From contig NZ_NFJZ01000004.1 of assembly GCF_002160135.1 (NCBI RefSeq), forward strand, positions 182,801-246,800: a stretch of DNA of 64,000 nucleotides, read 5' to 3'. Made by a program: the position numbers and the translations under genes. This stretch comes from Lachnoclostridium sp. An196 (GTDB taxonomy: Bacteria; Bacillota; Clostridia; Lachnospirales; Lachnospiraceae). Below are positions 46,184 to 55,735 of the stretch, one piece after another. How positions within the stretch are numbered: position 1 is the first letter of the stretch; the number at the start of each line of letters is the position of its first letter. Under the pieces are notes generated by a model. It saw nothing but the letters and a program-made list of their open reading frames with translations, did no database searches and was not told where the DNA came from.

Positions 46184-46276
46184 TGCGGAAACGAGAGCGC
46201 TGGCAATCTGGTTGATGTCCTGTGGCAGTCCACCATCCGGTACTTCTGATGAGATTAAGAAAGAAGGAGCAGATTC

Positions 46277-46753
46277 ATGAATGAGAGAGTCACTTTATCG
46301 GAGGCGTTTGAAATTTTGGCCGGCTATGGTCCGGCCGTCTGGCTGGGAGTGCTGGCGGCAATTGCGACTTTTATCATTGAGGTCGTGCTGTGTACAAAAG
46401 GAATCCTGTTTGCCGGCGGAGAACAGAAACTGAAACGAGCGAAAAAAGACGGAAAATTTGTACTGGGAACGCTGAAAGATTCCTGGTATAAGGAGCGGGA
46501 ACCGGAGAAGAAGACGGCAAATCGGCTGTATACCGGAATTTACGAGTATACTGTAGACGGAGTTACACGGAAAAAACAGCTGATTCTTTCCGGCAGAAAG
46601 CCGCCCCGCACACTTTATTTCTATTATACCTCTACTCCGAAGCATGTGTTTTCCGAGTATGATGTGGGGAAAAATCCATTGAAAATCCTGATATACATCA
46701 TCCCGGTTCTGGTGGCCTTTGCTGTCATGACGGCGCTGGGGTTCCGTCCTTGA
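46277..46753 (+). CDS. Hypothetical two-helix membrane protein, 158 residues
   Basis: Unrecognised. Hydrophobic helices lie at about 20-40 and 137-155. Between them is a roughly 95-residue domain with KFVLGTLKDSWYKEREPEKK, TGIYEYTVDGVTRKKQL and TLYFYYTSTPKHVFSEYDVG. The last parts suggest an extracellular or cytoplasmic beta-sheet domain. GAAGGAG precedes the ATG. The family may be widespread in the Lachnospiraceae, but this is not checked. Confidence 0.7.
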   Translation: MNERVTLSEAFEILAGYGPAVWLGVLAAIATFIIEVVLCTKGILFAGGEQKLKRAKKDGKFVLGTLKDSWYKEREPEKKTANRLYTGIYEYTVDGVTRKKQLILSGRKPPRTLYFYYTSTPKHVFSEYDVGKNPLKILIYIIPVLVAFAVMTALGFRP

Positions 46754-46945
46754 TCAGCCGGGGTCTTTGAGGAACCCCGGAAGGGCGTTGTCTGCAACTG
46801 CTGCGGCAAGACCGCACACATTTTTATACATCGCCCTTCTTCTCAGGGAAAGAGATCATGTATTTGCGTCCGACGTGCATCGCTGCCCCGGACGATACCG
46901 GTTCGATAATATTGAGATCTTCAAGGTTGGACTGACAATGAAGGT

Positions 46946-47860
46946 CTATTTTATAATATCTGCATTTTCCGTAAATTCACCTGTCTCATAGTCAAAGAGC
47001 AAAATCTGGTAAGGTGTGTCTAATGAAATCCAAATATCAAAATCCCTGGATTGTAAATCTCCGTCCGTCGTCAACAATCCGTTAGACCACCAGAAGGTGG
47101 CGTTTTCGCCTGCAATTGTGTGGACAGAATATCGGATTCCCTCTGCTCCGTCTACAATTTCGATTCCGCTGACATAGTTTAATACGTCTTTTGTTTTGTC
47201 AAGTTGTGGAAAATGATTGTAGATTTCATCTTCCAATACGGATAGTTCTTCATAATGACTAGATCCCCAGTCATAAATTTCCAGCAGATCGTAATTGGGA
47301 CAAACAAGAGAGGCGGTTTTTCCTTTCATATTCGGAATTGTAATAGTAAACTCTCGTTTGTCTTTTTGACCAGGCATTGTCTCGGCTGCGTAAATCAGAA
47401 TATTTACCGCATTATCGTCTTCTTCATCCGGTTCCCATGTTACACGGCTGATTCGTCTGCCTGCTAAAGCTATGGTTCCATTTACCGTAAGAGTTTCTGC
47501 TTCTTCATCATAAAAAACTTCTGTTGTACTTACTTCGTGAGTTGCCAGCGGCTCTCCGATCACGTAAACCTTCAGAAAAGCGTAAACTATGAGGAGAATC
47601 AAAAGGCTGCAGGCTCCACCGGCGATTAATTTCAGCCGTTGTGTGCGCCGGCGGATTTTTTTAAATCCATCCAGAGCCACCTGTTCTTCAACTAACGGTG
47701 CGATTTCCATTTCTTCCGTCATTTCCCTGTATACGCGATTACACTCTCCACATTTTTCCAGATGTTCTTTCACCGCATTTGTTCCAGCCTTGCTTAATAC
47801 ACCGTCGATATAGCCCGGAAGTAAATCACGGATAATATCACAGGAATCCAGTTTCGTCAT
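46946..47860 (-). CDS. Anti-sigma factor with N-terminal zinc finger (ECF partner)
   Basis: A 304-residue protein. The N-terminal anti-sigma zinc finger (zf-HC2 type) has H-x3-C-x2-C as HLEKCGEC, with an upstream Cys at DSCDII. A TM helix lies at about 76-97 and a large extracellular domain follows. It overlaps the sigma gene 3' end by 23 bases, the usual coupled layout. I chose the ATG after GGAG; a TTG six bases earlier is possible. What it senses is unknown. Confidence 0.85.
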   Translation of the reverse strand: MTKLDSCDIIRDLLPGYIDGVLSKAGTNAVKEHLEKCGECNRVYREMTEEMEIAPLVEEQVALDGFKKIRRRTQRLKLIAGGACSLLILLIVYAFLKVYVIGEPLATHEVSTTEVFYDEEAETLTVNGTIALAGRRISRVTWEPDEEDDNAVNILIYAAETMPGQKDKREFTITIPNMKGKTASLVCPNYDLLEIYDWGSSHYEELSVLEDEIYNHFPQLDKTKDVLNYVSGIEIVDGAEGIRYSVHTIAGENATFWWSNGLLTTDGDLQSRDFDIWISLDTPYQILLFDYETGEFTENADIIK

Positions 47861-48362
47861 GCGCAATCAACTCCTTTTTGATTTTTTGTTTGGCTCGGTA
47901 AAAAGTTGTCCTGCTCCAATTCTCGCTTTTCCCCAGAATGGCACCAATTTCCCGAAAAGAGAGTTCAGCTGTGATTCTGTATAAAACCACTTCCCGTTCC
48001 AGTTCCGGCAAATGGTGAATCGCTTGATAAAGTTCCAGTTTACTTTCCTGACGAATAACACTGGCCTCTCCGTCAAGAGCGGTCTGATCCGATAGATTCT
48101 CTCTCAACTCCAGCATTTCCGTTCGCTTCTTTTTACGAAGGTCTTGATAGAGAACATATTTTGCGATTTGACACAACCAGGTAGACAGTTTACATGACCC
48201 GTCGTAGCGGGAGATGGAATTGATAGCCCGTAGAAAAGTTTCCTGCATAAGTTCCTGAGCCCATTCCGCATCATGGATATGAGAATACAAGAATCGGTAA
48301 ACGAAAGCCGCGTACTCCTGGTAAATGGTATTCAAATCAACATTTTCGTGAGATTCTTGCAC
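47838..48362 (-). CDS. ECF-type RNA polymerase sigma factor
   Basis: A 174-residue sigma-70 family factor. Region 2 reads YQEYAAFVYRFLYSHIHDAEWAQELMQETFL and STWLCQIAKYVLYQDLRKKK. Region 4 reads ELEREVVLYRITAELSFREIGAILGKSENWSR, with a helix-turn-helix. I start at GTG, preceded by AAGGAGG; an ATG 57 bases earlier has no ribosome site. It is operonic with the anti-sigma gene downstream. Its promoter is not obvious. Confidence 0.9.
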   Translation of the reverse strand: MQESHENVDLNTIYQEYAAFVYRFLYSHIHDAEWAQELMQETFLRAINSISRYDGSCKLSTWLCQIAKYVLYQDLRKKKRTEMLELRENLSDQTALDGEASVIRQESKLELYQAIHHLPELEREVVLYRITAELSFREIGAILGKSENWSRTTFYRAKQKIKKELIAHDETGFL

Positions 48363-48516
48363 CGTGTTACCTCCTTGCCTGCTAAAATAGGTATTTAATC
48401 CGGATATTTTCTCATTCAATCTTTATATCCCATTTTAAGGGCATTCGTTACAACATAAAGAAAAATTTTTTTCATAGACAGGCGAGCAGCGTAAAAATCG
48501 GTTCTGCAGTTCTTTA

Positions 48517-49857
48517 TCACTGCGCATTCCCGGTATCCGGAAGTGCCCGCGTATCTTTGTACATGGTCACAAGCACATAGACGGCGGTGAGCAGTTCTGT
48601 GACCGGCATGGCAAACCACAAGGAATCCGGACTGAAAACCGCGGGCAGCAGAAGGATCAGGATGCCGCTGATCACGAAGCCTCTGGATACAGACACGACG
48701 AAGGCGGCAGAGGGTTTCATGATCGCCTGGAAATAATAGGTCGAGAAAATATTCAGCGGCAGCAGCAAAAACGAAAGCCCGTAAGTACGGATAATCCCCG
48801 GCGCGATGGCAAGAATCTCGGCGGTAGGCTCCATGAAGATCTGTATGAAAAGGAGCGGAGCGGCAAAGCTGAGCCCAGTCCAGAGAAGGGCGAAAAAGGC
48901 GACGGTGCCCAGCGCACAGCGCAGTGTTTCCCGGATCCGCCCGCCCAGATGCGCGCCGAAGTTGACTGAAATAATGGGCTGTGAAGCCTGCCCTACACTG
49001 TAGGCGCAGCACTGGACAAAGGTGCTGATGTTGATGATGACGCCGTAGACGGACAAGGCGCCGGAGCCCAGATAGGTCACGATCTGACGGTTGAACAGGA
49101 TCGTCAGGATGCCCATGGCCACATCGATAAAGAACGTGGAAAATCCTGTGACGAAGACTTTGCGCGCTTTATGCAGAAAGCGGGACGGACGCACCAGCCT
49201 CAGCGTATTTTTCTTTGAGAAAAAGTGCGATAGCTGGACGATCAGACTGATGCAGGAACCGATGGCAGTGGCGAGGCCTGCGCCGTAGATTCCCATATTC
49301 ATGGGGAATACAAAAATGTAGTCTCCGAATATATTGAAGATGCCTCCTGCCAGCACGCCCGCGGTGGCGAGCGCGGGGTTGCCGTCGCTCCGCAGAAACG
49401 CGGCGAGCATCTGGTTCAGCAGGAAGACAGGGAGCACCGCGCGGATCGGACGCAGATAATTCTGCGCCAGAGGCAGAAGGTCTTCGGTAGCGCCGAAGAA
49501 GGTCAGAAGTTCCTGCTCAAAAAGCAGGATCGCGATCCATGACGCCGCAGCCAGGATGACAGAACCGATGACCGATACGGTGAAATATTCGTTTTCCCTG
49601 CCGGTCGGAACTTTGGATTTTCCCCGTGTAGTGCCAAAAAGGACAGAGCCTCCGATGCCGGTCAGAAGTCCCAGGCTGTAGATAATGTTCCAGACCGGAG
49701 CCACGACCGCCAGGGCGGCGGTGCCGTCCGGCCCCTGGTACTGTCCGACCATCGCCATGTCAACGATGGAATAAATCGAAGTGATCAGAGCGCTTCCGAA
49801 CGCAGCTCCCAGGTAACGGAAATACAGAGGACGGATCTTATCTTTTACGAAATCCAT
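48517..49857 (-). CDS. MATE family efflux transporter
   Basis: A 446-residue membrane protein with 12 predicted helices. The two halves start FGSALITSIYSIVDMAMVGQY and GFSTFFIDVAMGILTILFNR, with the family's GQ/ SQPIISVNFGA element. It exports drugs or metabolites using Na+ or H+ gradients. GGAGAG is eight bases before the ATG. The leader holds a promoter and two stem-loops. It is monocistronic. Confidence 0.93.
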   Translation of the reverse strand: MDFVKDKIRPLYFRYLGAAFGSALITSIYSIVDMAMVGQYQGPDGTAALAVVAPVWNIIYSLGLLTGIGGSVLFGTTRGKSKVPTGRENEYFTVSVIGSVILAAASWIAILLFEQELLTFFGATEDLLPLAQNYLRPIRAVLPVFLLNQMLAAFLRSDGNPALATAGVLAGGIFNIFGDYIFVFPMNMGIYGAGLATAIGSCISLIVQLSHFFSKKNTLRLVRPSRFLHKARKVFVTGFSTFFIDVAMGILTILFNRQIVTYLGSGALSVYGVIINISTFVQCCAYSVGQASQPIISVNFGAHLGGRIRETLRCALGTVAFFALLWTGLSFAAPLLFIQIFMEPTAEILAIAPGIIRTYGLSFLLLPLNIFSTYYFQAIMKPSAAFVVSVSRGFVISGILILLLPAVFSPDSLWFAMPVTELLTAVYVLVTMYKDTRALPDTGNAQ

Positions 49858-49884
49858 AACACAATCTCTCCTTACACGATACAA

Positions 49885-49996
49885 GCCGGATAAGGGCGGA
49901 CATTTCAGCCCGCGCCTTATCCGGCTCTCTTAACAGTCGAATAATCTGTCTGAAAGACAGGCATATTCATTATAACAGAAGGAAAATAAGAGTCAA
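49885..49996 (-). promoter_or_regulatory. Promoter and structured leader of the MATE gene
   Basis: On the minus strand: TTGACT, 16 bases, TATAAT (positions 49996 to 49969). A small hairpin CTGTCT-TTC-AGACAG follows, then a 12-bp perfect stem AGCCGGATAAGG/CCTTATCCGGCT enclosing a G/C-rich loop. No T-run follows the last stem. It may be a regulatory leader. Confidence 0.6.
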
Positions 49997-50018
49997 GCAA
50001 ATTGCGTCGGAAAAAGTT

Positions 50019-50072
50019 ACTATTCACAGCTCGCTCCATCCACATGCGCACTCGGCTGTGAACAGTAACTCT
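50019..50072. repeat. Inverted repeat between divergent MATE and topoisomerase genes
   Basis: AGTTACT-A-TTCACAG pairs with CTGTGAA-C-AGTAACT (14 of 15 bases) around a 26-base loop. A T-run follows only on the minus strand. It could be a terminator or a short palindromic element. Confidence 0.6.
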
Positions 50073-50154
50073 GGAAAAAAACAAATATTTGTGTTATATT
50101 AGACGAGTATGCGAAAAATAGGATTTGAGATTTTGATAGAAGGAGCAGAAGACT

Positions 50155-52077
50155 ATGGCAAAAAACAACACTTATGATGCGGACAGCATCTCTGTCCTGG
50201 AGGGTCTGGAGGCAGTCCGCAAAAGGCCCGGTATGTACATCGGAAGTGTTTCTACCAAAGGCCTGAATCATCTGATCTATGAGATCGTGGACAATTCCGT
50301 GGATGAACATCTGGCGGGCTACTGCAGTCAGATCGAGGTTTATCTGGAAAAGGATGGTTCCTGTACGGTCATCGATAACGGGCGGGGGATTCCGGTCGGG
50401 ATGCACGCCAAAGGGATGTCCGCGGAGCGTCTGGTCTTTACCACGCTGCACGCGGGAGGAAAGTTCGACGATTCTGTATACAAGACCAGCGGAGGTCTGC
50501 ACGGCGTGGGCTCTTCGGTGGTGAACGCGCTGTCAACTTATCTGGATATCGAGGTGTCCAGGGATGGATATATTCATCATGATCACTATGAGAGGGGAAA
50601 TCCTACCATCGAACTGGAGAACGGGCTCCTGCCGGTGATCGGCAAGACCCGGAAGACCGGGACGAAGATCAATTTCCTGCCGGATCCGGAGATCTTTGAG
50701 AAGACCCGTTTCAGGGCAGAAGAGGTTAAGAGCCGTATGCACGAGACCGCCTATCTCAATCCGGAGCTTACGATCATCTTCGAGGACCGCCGCGGAGCGG
50801 AAACGGAGCGGGTGGTATTCCATGAGCCGGACGGCCTGGTGGGATTTGTCAAAGATTTGAATCATTCTCAGGAAGCGGTGCACGACGTGGTCTATTTCAA
50901 AGGTGAGAGCGAAGGGATCACGGTGGAGTGCGCGTTCCAGTATATCAATGAATTCCATGAGAATGTGCTGGGATTCTGCAACAATATTTATAACGCGGAG
51001 GGGGGCACCCATATCACCGGGTTCAAGACGATCTTCACGTCGGTGATCAACTCCTATGCCCGGGAACTGGGGATCCTGAAAGAGAAGGACGCCAACTTTA
51101 CCGGCGCGGATGTGCGCAACGGCATGACGGCAGTCATCTCCATCAAACACCCGTCGCCCCGCTTCGAAGGCCAGACCAAGACCAAGCTGGACAATCAGGA
51201 TGCGGCGAAAGCCACGTCCAAGGTGACCGGCGATGAGATCCAGAGGTATTTTGACCGGAATCTGGAGACTCTGAAGGCGGTGATCGGCTGCGCGGAGAAA
51301 GCGGCCAAGATCCGCCGGACGGAGGAACGGGCGAAGACAAATCTTCTGACGAAACAGAAATTCTCTTTTGATTCTAACGGGAAACTGGCCAACTGCGAGA
51401 GCAGGGACGCCTCCAGATGCGAGATTTTCATTGTGGAGGGAGATTCCGCAGGCGGTTCGGCCAAGACGGCGAGAGACCGGAACTATCAGGCCATCCTGCC
51501 CATCCGGGGGAAGATCCTGAACGTCGAGAAGGCAAGCATTGACAAAGTGCTTGGCAACGCGGAGATCAAGACTATGATTAATGCGTTCGAATGCGGATTC
51601 TCGGAAGGATACGGGAATGATTTTGATATTACAAAATTGCGTTATGACAAAATCATCATCATGGCCGATGCGGATGTGGACGGCGCGCATATCAGCACGC
51701 TGCTTCTGACTCTGTTTTACCGGTTCATGCCGGAACTGATTTATGAAGGACATGTGTATATCGCCATGCCGCCGCTGTATAAAGCGATTCCTTCCCGCGG
51801 AAAGGAAGAATATCTTTACGATGACAAAGCGCTGGAAAAATACCGGAAGAAACACGCCGGACCGTTCACGCTGCAGCGCTATAAAGGCCTGGGAGAGATG
51901 GACGCCGGACAGCTCTGGGATACGACCATGAATCCGGAGACCCGCAGGCTCAGGCTGGTGGAGATCGAGGACGCCCGTATGGCGTCGTCGGTCACAGAGC
52001 TTCTGATGGGCAGCGAGGTACCGCCCAGGAGACAGTTTATCTATGAAAATGCCGTAGAGGCACAGCTGGATATCTAG
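50155..52077 (+). CDS. DNA gyrase/topoisomerase IV subunit B (type IIA)
   Basis: ATPase subunit of a type IIA topoisomerase, 640 residues. The GHKL ATPase has LEAVRKRPGMYIGS, EIVDNSVDEHLAG, and IDNGRGIPVG; the Toprim domain has FIVEGDSAGGSAK and the acidic DADVDGAHI. The end RRQFIYENAVEAQLDI is normal. GyrB and ParE are too alike to separate by eye. It lies next to a subunit A gene without an obvious GyrA box, and not next to dnaA-recF, so a second, topoisomerase-IV-like pair is likely. AGAAGGAG precedes the ATG. Confidence 0.93.
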   Translation: MAKNNTYDADSISVLEGLEAVRKRPGMYIGSVSTKGLNHLIYEIVDNSVDEHLAGYCSQIEVYLEKDGSCTVIDNGRGIPVGMHAKGMSAERLVFTTLHAGGKFDDSVYKTSGGLHGVGSSVVNALSTYLDIEVSRDGYIHHDHYERGNPTIELENGLLPVIGKTRKTGTKINFLPDPEIFEKTRFRAEEVKSRMHETAYLNPELTIIFEDRRGAETERVVFHEPDGLVGFVKDLNHSQEAVHDVVYFKGESEGITVECAFQYINEFHENVLGFCNNIYNAEGGTHITGFKTIFTSVINSYARELGILKEKDANFTGADVRNGMTAVISIKHPSPRFEGQTKTKLDNQDAAKATSKVTGDEIQRYFDRNLETLKAVIGCAEKAAKIRRTEERAKTNLLTKQKFSFDSNGKLANCESRDASRCEIFIVEGDSAGGSAKTARDRNYQAILPIRGKILNVEKASIDKVLGNAEIKTMINAFECGFSEGYGNDFDITKLRYDKIIIMADADVDGAHISTLLLTLFYRFMPELIYEGHVYIAMPPLYKAIPSRGKEEYLYDDKALEKYRKKHAGPFTLQRYKGLGEMDAGQLWDTTMNPETRRLRLVEIEDARMASSVTELLMGSEVPPRRQFIYENAVEAQLDI

Positions 52078-52087
52078 GAGGGAAGGC

Positions 52088-54325
52088 ATGAGCGATACAA
52101 TTATCAAAACAGAATATTCGGACATCATGCAGAAGTCCTATATCGACTATGCCATGAGTGTCATTGTGGCCCGCGCCCTGCCGGATGTGCGGGACGGGCT
52201 GAAGCCGGTGCAGAGAAGAACGCTGTACGATATGCATGAGCTGGGGATCCGCCACGACCGCCCGTACCGGAAATGCGCCCGTATCGTAGGCGATACCATG
52301 GGTAAATATCATCCTCATGGCGACAGCTCGATCTATGAAGCTCTGGTAGTCATGAGCCAGGACTTCAAAAAGGGACTTCCGCTGGTGGACGGACACGGCA
52401 ATTTCGGCTCCATTGAAGGAGACGGGGCGGCAGCCATGCGTTACACCGAGGCGCGCCTGCAGAAAGTCAGCGAGGAAGCGCTGCTGGCAGATCTGGACAA
52501 AGATGTGGTGGACTTTGTGCCCAATTTTGATGAGACGGAAAAAGAGCCCGGCGTGCTTCCGGCCAGGATTCCCCATCTGCTGATCAATGGCGCGGAAGGG
52601 ATCGCGGTGGGTATGTCCACCAGTATTCCGCCCCACAATCTTGGAGAGACCATCGACGCCATGTCGGCTTATATGAAAAATCCGGATATGACCGTGGAGG
52701 ACCTACTGGAGATCATGCCGGGACCGGACTTCCCCACCGGAGGAATCGTGACCAATAAAGATGAACTTGCACAGATCTACAAGACTGGATCCGGCAAGAT
52801 CAAGATCCGCGGCAAGGTGGAAGTGGAAAAGGTCAAAGGGGGAAAAGAACAGATCGTTATCACGGAAATCCCCTACACCATGATAGGCGCCAATATCGGG
52901 AAATTCCTCAATGATATCGGTACTCTGGTAGAGACAAAAAAAACTACGGATATTGTGGATATTACAAACCAGTCTTCCAAAGAGGGCATCCGGATCGTGC
53001 TGGAACTGAAAAAAGGAGCCGATACCCGGCAGATTATCAATATGCTTTATAAGAAGACCCGTCTGGAAGACACCTTCGGCGTCAATATGCTGGCGGTGGC
53101 GGACGGCCGTCCGGAGACGCTGAGTCTTAAGCAGATCTTCGATCATGTGATTGATTTTCAGTTTGAATTGAATACCAGAAAGTACAGGACGCTTCTGAAC
53201 CGGGAACTGGACAAGAAAGAGATCCAGGAAGGACTGATCAAGGCATGCGATGTGATCGACCTGATCATTGAAGTGCTCCGGGGCAGCCGGGATGTGAAGA
53301 CGGCAAAGGCATGTCTGATGAGCGGTCAGACGGATGGGATCCGTTTCAAATCCGAGGCTTCCAGAAAACAGGCGGAGAAACTGCGGTTTACGGAGCGCCA
53401 GGCGACGGCGATCCTGGAGATGCGTCTGTACCGCCTGATCGGTCTGGAAATCGAGGCTCTGATGAAAGAGCATGAGGCTACCATGAAAAATATTGCCAGG
53501 TATTCGGAGATCCTGAACAATTACGACGAGATGGCGAATGTGATCATATCAGAGCTTCAGCAGTTTAAGAAATCTTACGCGGTTCCCAGAAAGACTGTGA
53601 TCGAGAATGCGGAAGAAGCCATATTCGTGGAGAAGAAGCTGGAAGAGATGCCGGTAGTGTTCCTTATGGACCGCTTCGGATACTGCCGGACTGTGGATGT
53701 TCCTACTTATGAAAGGAATAAAGAGGCGGCAGATACGGAAAGCCGGTGTGTGATCCAGTGCATGAATACGGACCGGATCTGCCTTTTTACAGATACGGGC
53801 AGGATGCATACGATTAAAGTACCGGATCTGCCTTACGGAAAATTCCGGGATAAGGCGTTTCCTGTGGATAACTATTCAAATTATGACAGTTCTGTGGAAC
53901 AGGCAGTGTTTGTGTGCAGCATGGAAGAACTGCTGAGAGGGAAACTGCTGTTTGTGACAAAATACGGAATGGCGAAGCAGGTGAACGGTTCCGAATATGA
54001 TGTGAGGACGAAGACCAGCGCCGCCACGAAATTAAATGAAGGGGATCAGGTAATTTTTGCGGGATTGACAGAAGAAGGCACGCAGGTAGTGCTGCAGTCG
54101 GAAGAAGGATATTTCCTGCGGTTCCCGGCGGAGGAAATCCCGGAGAAAAAGAAAGCGGCCATCGGCGTCCGCGCCATGAAACTGGGGGCGAAGGACAGCC
54201 TGGAAGCTGTGTATCTGATCCGCAGCGGAGAAGAAAAGATGATCCTGTATAAGGAAAAAGAGCTTTCTCTGCTGAGACTGAAGACGGCGGGACGTGACCA
54301 GAAAGGAACGAAGATCCGCGTATAG
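52088..54325 (+). CDS. DNA gyrase/topoisomerase IV subunit A (type IIA), GyrA box not seen
   Basis: DNA-cleaving subunit, 745 residues. [25 protein letters not shown] start, quinolone-region [13 protein letters not shown], and the active tyrosine in [10 protein letters not shown] are intact. The C-terminal part (about 510-745) is a beta-pinwheel-like domain, but no QRRGGKG-type GyrA box is found in the first blade, where [12 protein letters not shown] stands instead. That box is required for negative supercoiling, so decatenation (ParC-like) is the better guess. It begins 11 bases after subunit B. Confidence 0.93.
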   Translation: MSDTIIKTEYSDIMQKSYIDYAMSVIVARALPDVRDGLKPVQRRTLYDMHELGIRHDRPYRKCARIVGDTMGKYHPHGDSSIYEALVVMSQDFKKGLPLVDGHGNFGSIEGDGAAAMRYTEARLQKVSEEALLADLDKDVVDFVPNFDETEKEPGVLPARIPHLLINGAEGIAVGMSTSIPPHNLGETIDAMSAYMKNPDMTVEDLLEIMPGPDFPTGGIVTNKDELAQIYKTGSGKIKIRGKVEVEKVKGGKEQIVITEIPYTMIGANIGKFLNDIGTLVETKKTTDIVDITNQSSKEGIRIVLELKKGADTRQIINMLYKKTRLEDTFGVNMLAVADGRPETLSLKQIFDHVIDFQFELNTRKYRTLLNRELDKKEIQEGLIKACDVIDLIIEVLRGSRDVKTAKACLMSGQTDGIRFKSEASRKQAEKLRFTERQATAILEMRLYRLIGLEIEALMKEHEATMKNIARYSEILNNYDEMANVIISELQQFKKSYAVPRKTVIENAEEAIFVEKKLEEMPVVFLMDRFGYCRTVDVPTYERNKEAADTESRCVIQCMNTDRICLFTDTGRMHTIKVPDLPYGKFRDKAFPVDNYSNYDSSVEQAVFVCSMEELLRGKLLFVTKYGMAKQVNGSEYDVRTKTSAATKLNEGDQVIFAGLTEEGTQVVLQSEEGYFLRFPAEEIPEKKKAAIGVRAMKLGAKDSLEAVYLIRSGEEKMILYKEKELSLLRLKTAGRDQKGTKIRV

Positions 54326-54339
54326 AGAGGAGGAACCTT

Positions 54340-54993
54340 ATGGACTACCGTTATGCGATTTTTGATATGGATGGAACGCTGCTGGACTCTATCCCCTGGT
54401 GGAACCGCCTGGCTCTGGACTATCTGGCGGAGAAAGGCGTAAAAGGACCGGAGGATCTGAACCGGAGGATTATGACGCTGTCCGTGACGCAGGCTTCGGA
54501 ATACCTGATCGAGCATTTCGGCCTGAGTGAATCTCCGGAAGAGATCACCCGGGAGATGAACGCGAGAGTGGAAGCGCGTTATCAGAACGAGATCGGGCTG
54601 TGTCCGGGGGCGGCTGAGGCACTGGAGCGGATGAAGGAGCAGGGGATACTCATGTGCGTGGCTACTGCTACCTCTCTGAAACTGGCCAGGCCGGCGCTGG
54701 AACGCAACGGGATCCTGCATTATTTCGATTTCCTGCTGGACTGCCATATAGCGGGAGCCGAGAAGACCAGTCCCAATATCTATCTGATGGCGGCGGAGCG
54801 GTTCCGGGCGCGCCCGGGAGACTGCGTGGTGATCGAAGATTCTGCCTACGCGATCCGTACGGCCAGGGAGGCAGGATTCTGGACTATCGGCGTCTATGAG
54901 CCAGAGATGCAGGATGCGGATCTGGCGCGCAGCTTTTGCCATCAGTTTGTAAATAATCTGGGAGAGATACGCCCCGGATATCTGGAAACGTAA
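54340..54993 (+). CDS. HAD family hydrolase (beta-phosphoglucomutase-like)
   Basis: A 217-residue HAD phosphatase. Motif I is FDMDGTLLDS, motif II ATATSLK, then K in EKTSPN and motif III/IV VVIEDSAYAIRTA. The cap (about 15-85) is helical as in subfamily I. Substrate unknown; sugar phosphates are usual. GAGAGGAGG precedes the ATG 14 bases after the topoisomerase gene, so it may be co-transcribed. A terminator follows. Confidence 0.92.
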   Translation: MDYRYAIFDMDGTLLDSIPWWNRLALDYLAEKGVKGPEDLNRRIMTLSVTQASEYLIEHFGLSESPEEITREMNARVEARYQNEIGLCPGAAEALERMKEQGILMCVATATSLKLARPALERNGILHYFDFLLDCHIAGAEKTSPNIYLMAAERFRARPGDCVVIEDSAYAIRTAREAGFWTIGVYEPEMQDADLARSFCHQFVNNLGEIRPGYLET

Positions 54994-55010
54994 TATGTAT
55001 AAATACATTT

Positions 55011-55063
55011 GCCGCGGGACGAAGCCGGTGTCAGCCGATAATAATTTGTCCTGCGGCTTTTTT
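55011..55063 (+). terminator. Terminator after the HAD hydrolase gene
   Basis: GCCGCGGGAC pairs with GTCCTGCGGC (one G:U) across a 27-base loop, then TTTTTT. The palindromic element begins immediately after. Confidence 0.75.
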
Positions 55064-55156
55064 CCGCGAGCAACGAGCCAAGCGGACATGCTTGCATGTC
55101 CATTTGGCGACTGCCGCGGGATCAAATACCCGGATGCTTGCCGCGGGGTATTTGAC
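55064..55156. repeat. Dispersed palindromic intergenic element, copy B
   Basis: Reverse-oriented near-copy of the element at 5854-5977 over about 85 bases. It contains the perfect palindrome GGACATGC-TT-GCATGTCC and a CAAATACCC/GGGTATTTG pair. It lies between the HAD terminator and the SigV-like gene. Confidence 0.85.
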
Positions 55157-55222
55157 TTGAAACTTTTCTGGACTGTCACAGGTCTAATAAGTGAAAGGAC
55201 AGAAGAAAGGAGGAAAACAAGG

Positions 55223-55735
55223 ATGAAATCTTCGGAAAAGGAAGCGCTCGTACACGAGTGTCTGGTGAAAAACTATGGAAAATATTATAAGATCGCGTAC
55301 AGTTATACATTTCACGAACAGGATGCCATGGACGTGGTGCAGGAGGGTGCCTACCGGGCGATCCTGAAGAGCGATTCTCTGAAACAGCCGGAATACGCGG
55401 ATACCTGGATCTGCCGGATTATGATCCGTGAAGCGATTCGTTTCCTGGAAAAAAACCGGGGAAAGACGGTAGATCTGGCGGAGATACCGGAAGAAGGCCG
55501 GATGGACCAGATGGCGGATCCGGATCTGAAAGAGGCGTTGTCTTCGTTGGATGAAAAAGACCGCGCCATCGTAGTGCTCCGGTTTTTTGAAGAGGAAAAG
55601 CTGGAGACGATCGGACGGATGCTGGATCTGAATGTGAACACGGTAAAAAGCCGCCTGTACCGGGCGATGGACAAGTTGAAAAAATACATGGAGACAGGAG
55701 GGGCGAATTATGGAAAAATGGAAAAAGGAGTATGA
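55223..55735 (+). CDS. ECF sigma factor, SigV-like
   Basis: A 170-residue sigma factor. Region 2 is YYKIAYSYTFHEQDAMDVVQEGAYRAI with TWICRIMIREAIRFL. Region 4 is LDEKDRAIVVLRFFEEEKLETIGRMLDLNVNTVKSRLYRA. An RsiV-type anti-sigma gene overlaps its end by 26 bases, which makes the SigV group likely. In B. subtilis SigV responds to lysozyme. AAAGGAGG precedes the ATG by ten bases. Confidence 0.9.
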   Translation: MKSSEKEALVHECLVKNYGKYYKIAYSYTFHEQDAMDVVQEGAYRAILKSDSLKQPEYADTWICRIMIREAIRFLEKNRGKTVDLAEIPEEGRMDQMADPDLKEALSSLDEKDRAIVVLRFFEEEKLETIGRMLDLNVNTVKSRLYRAMDKLKKYMETGGANYGKMEKGV

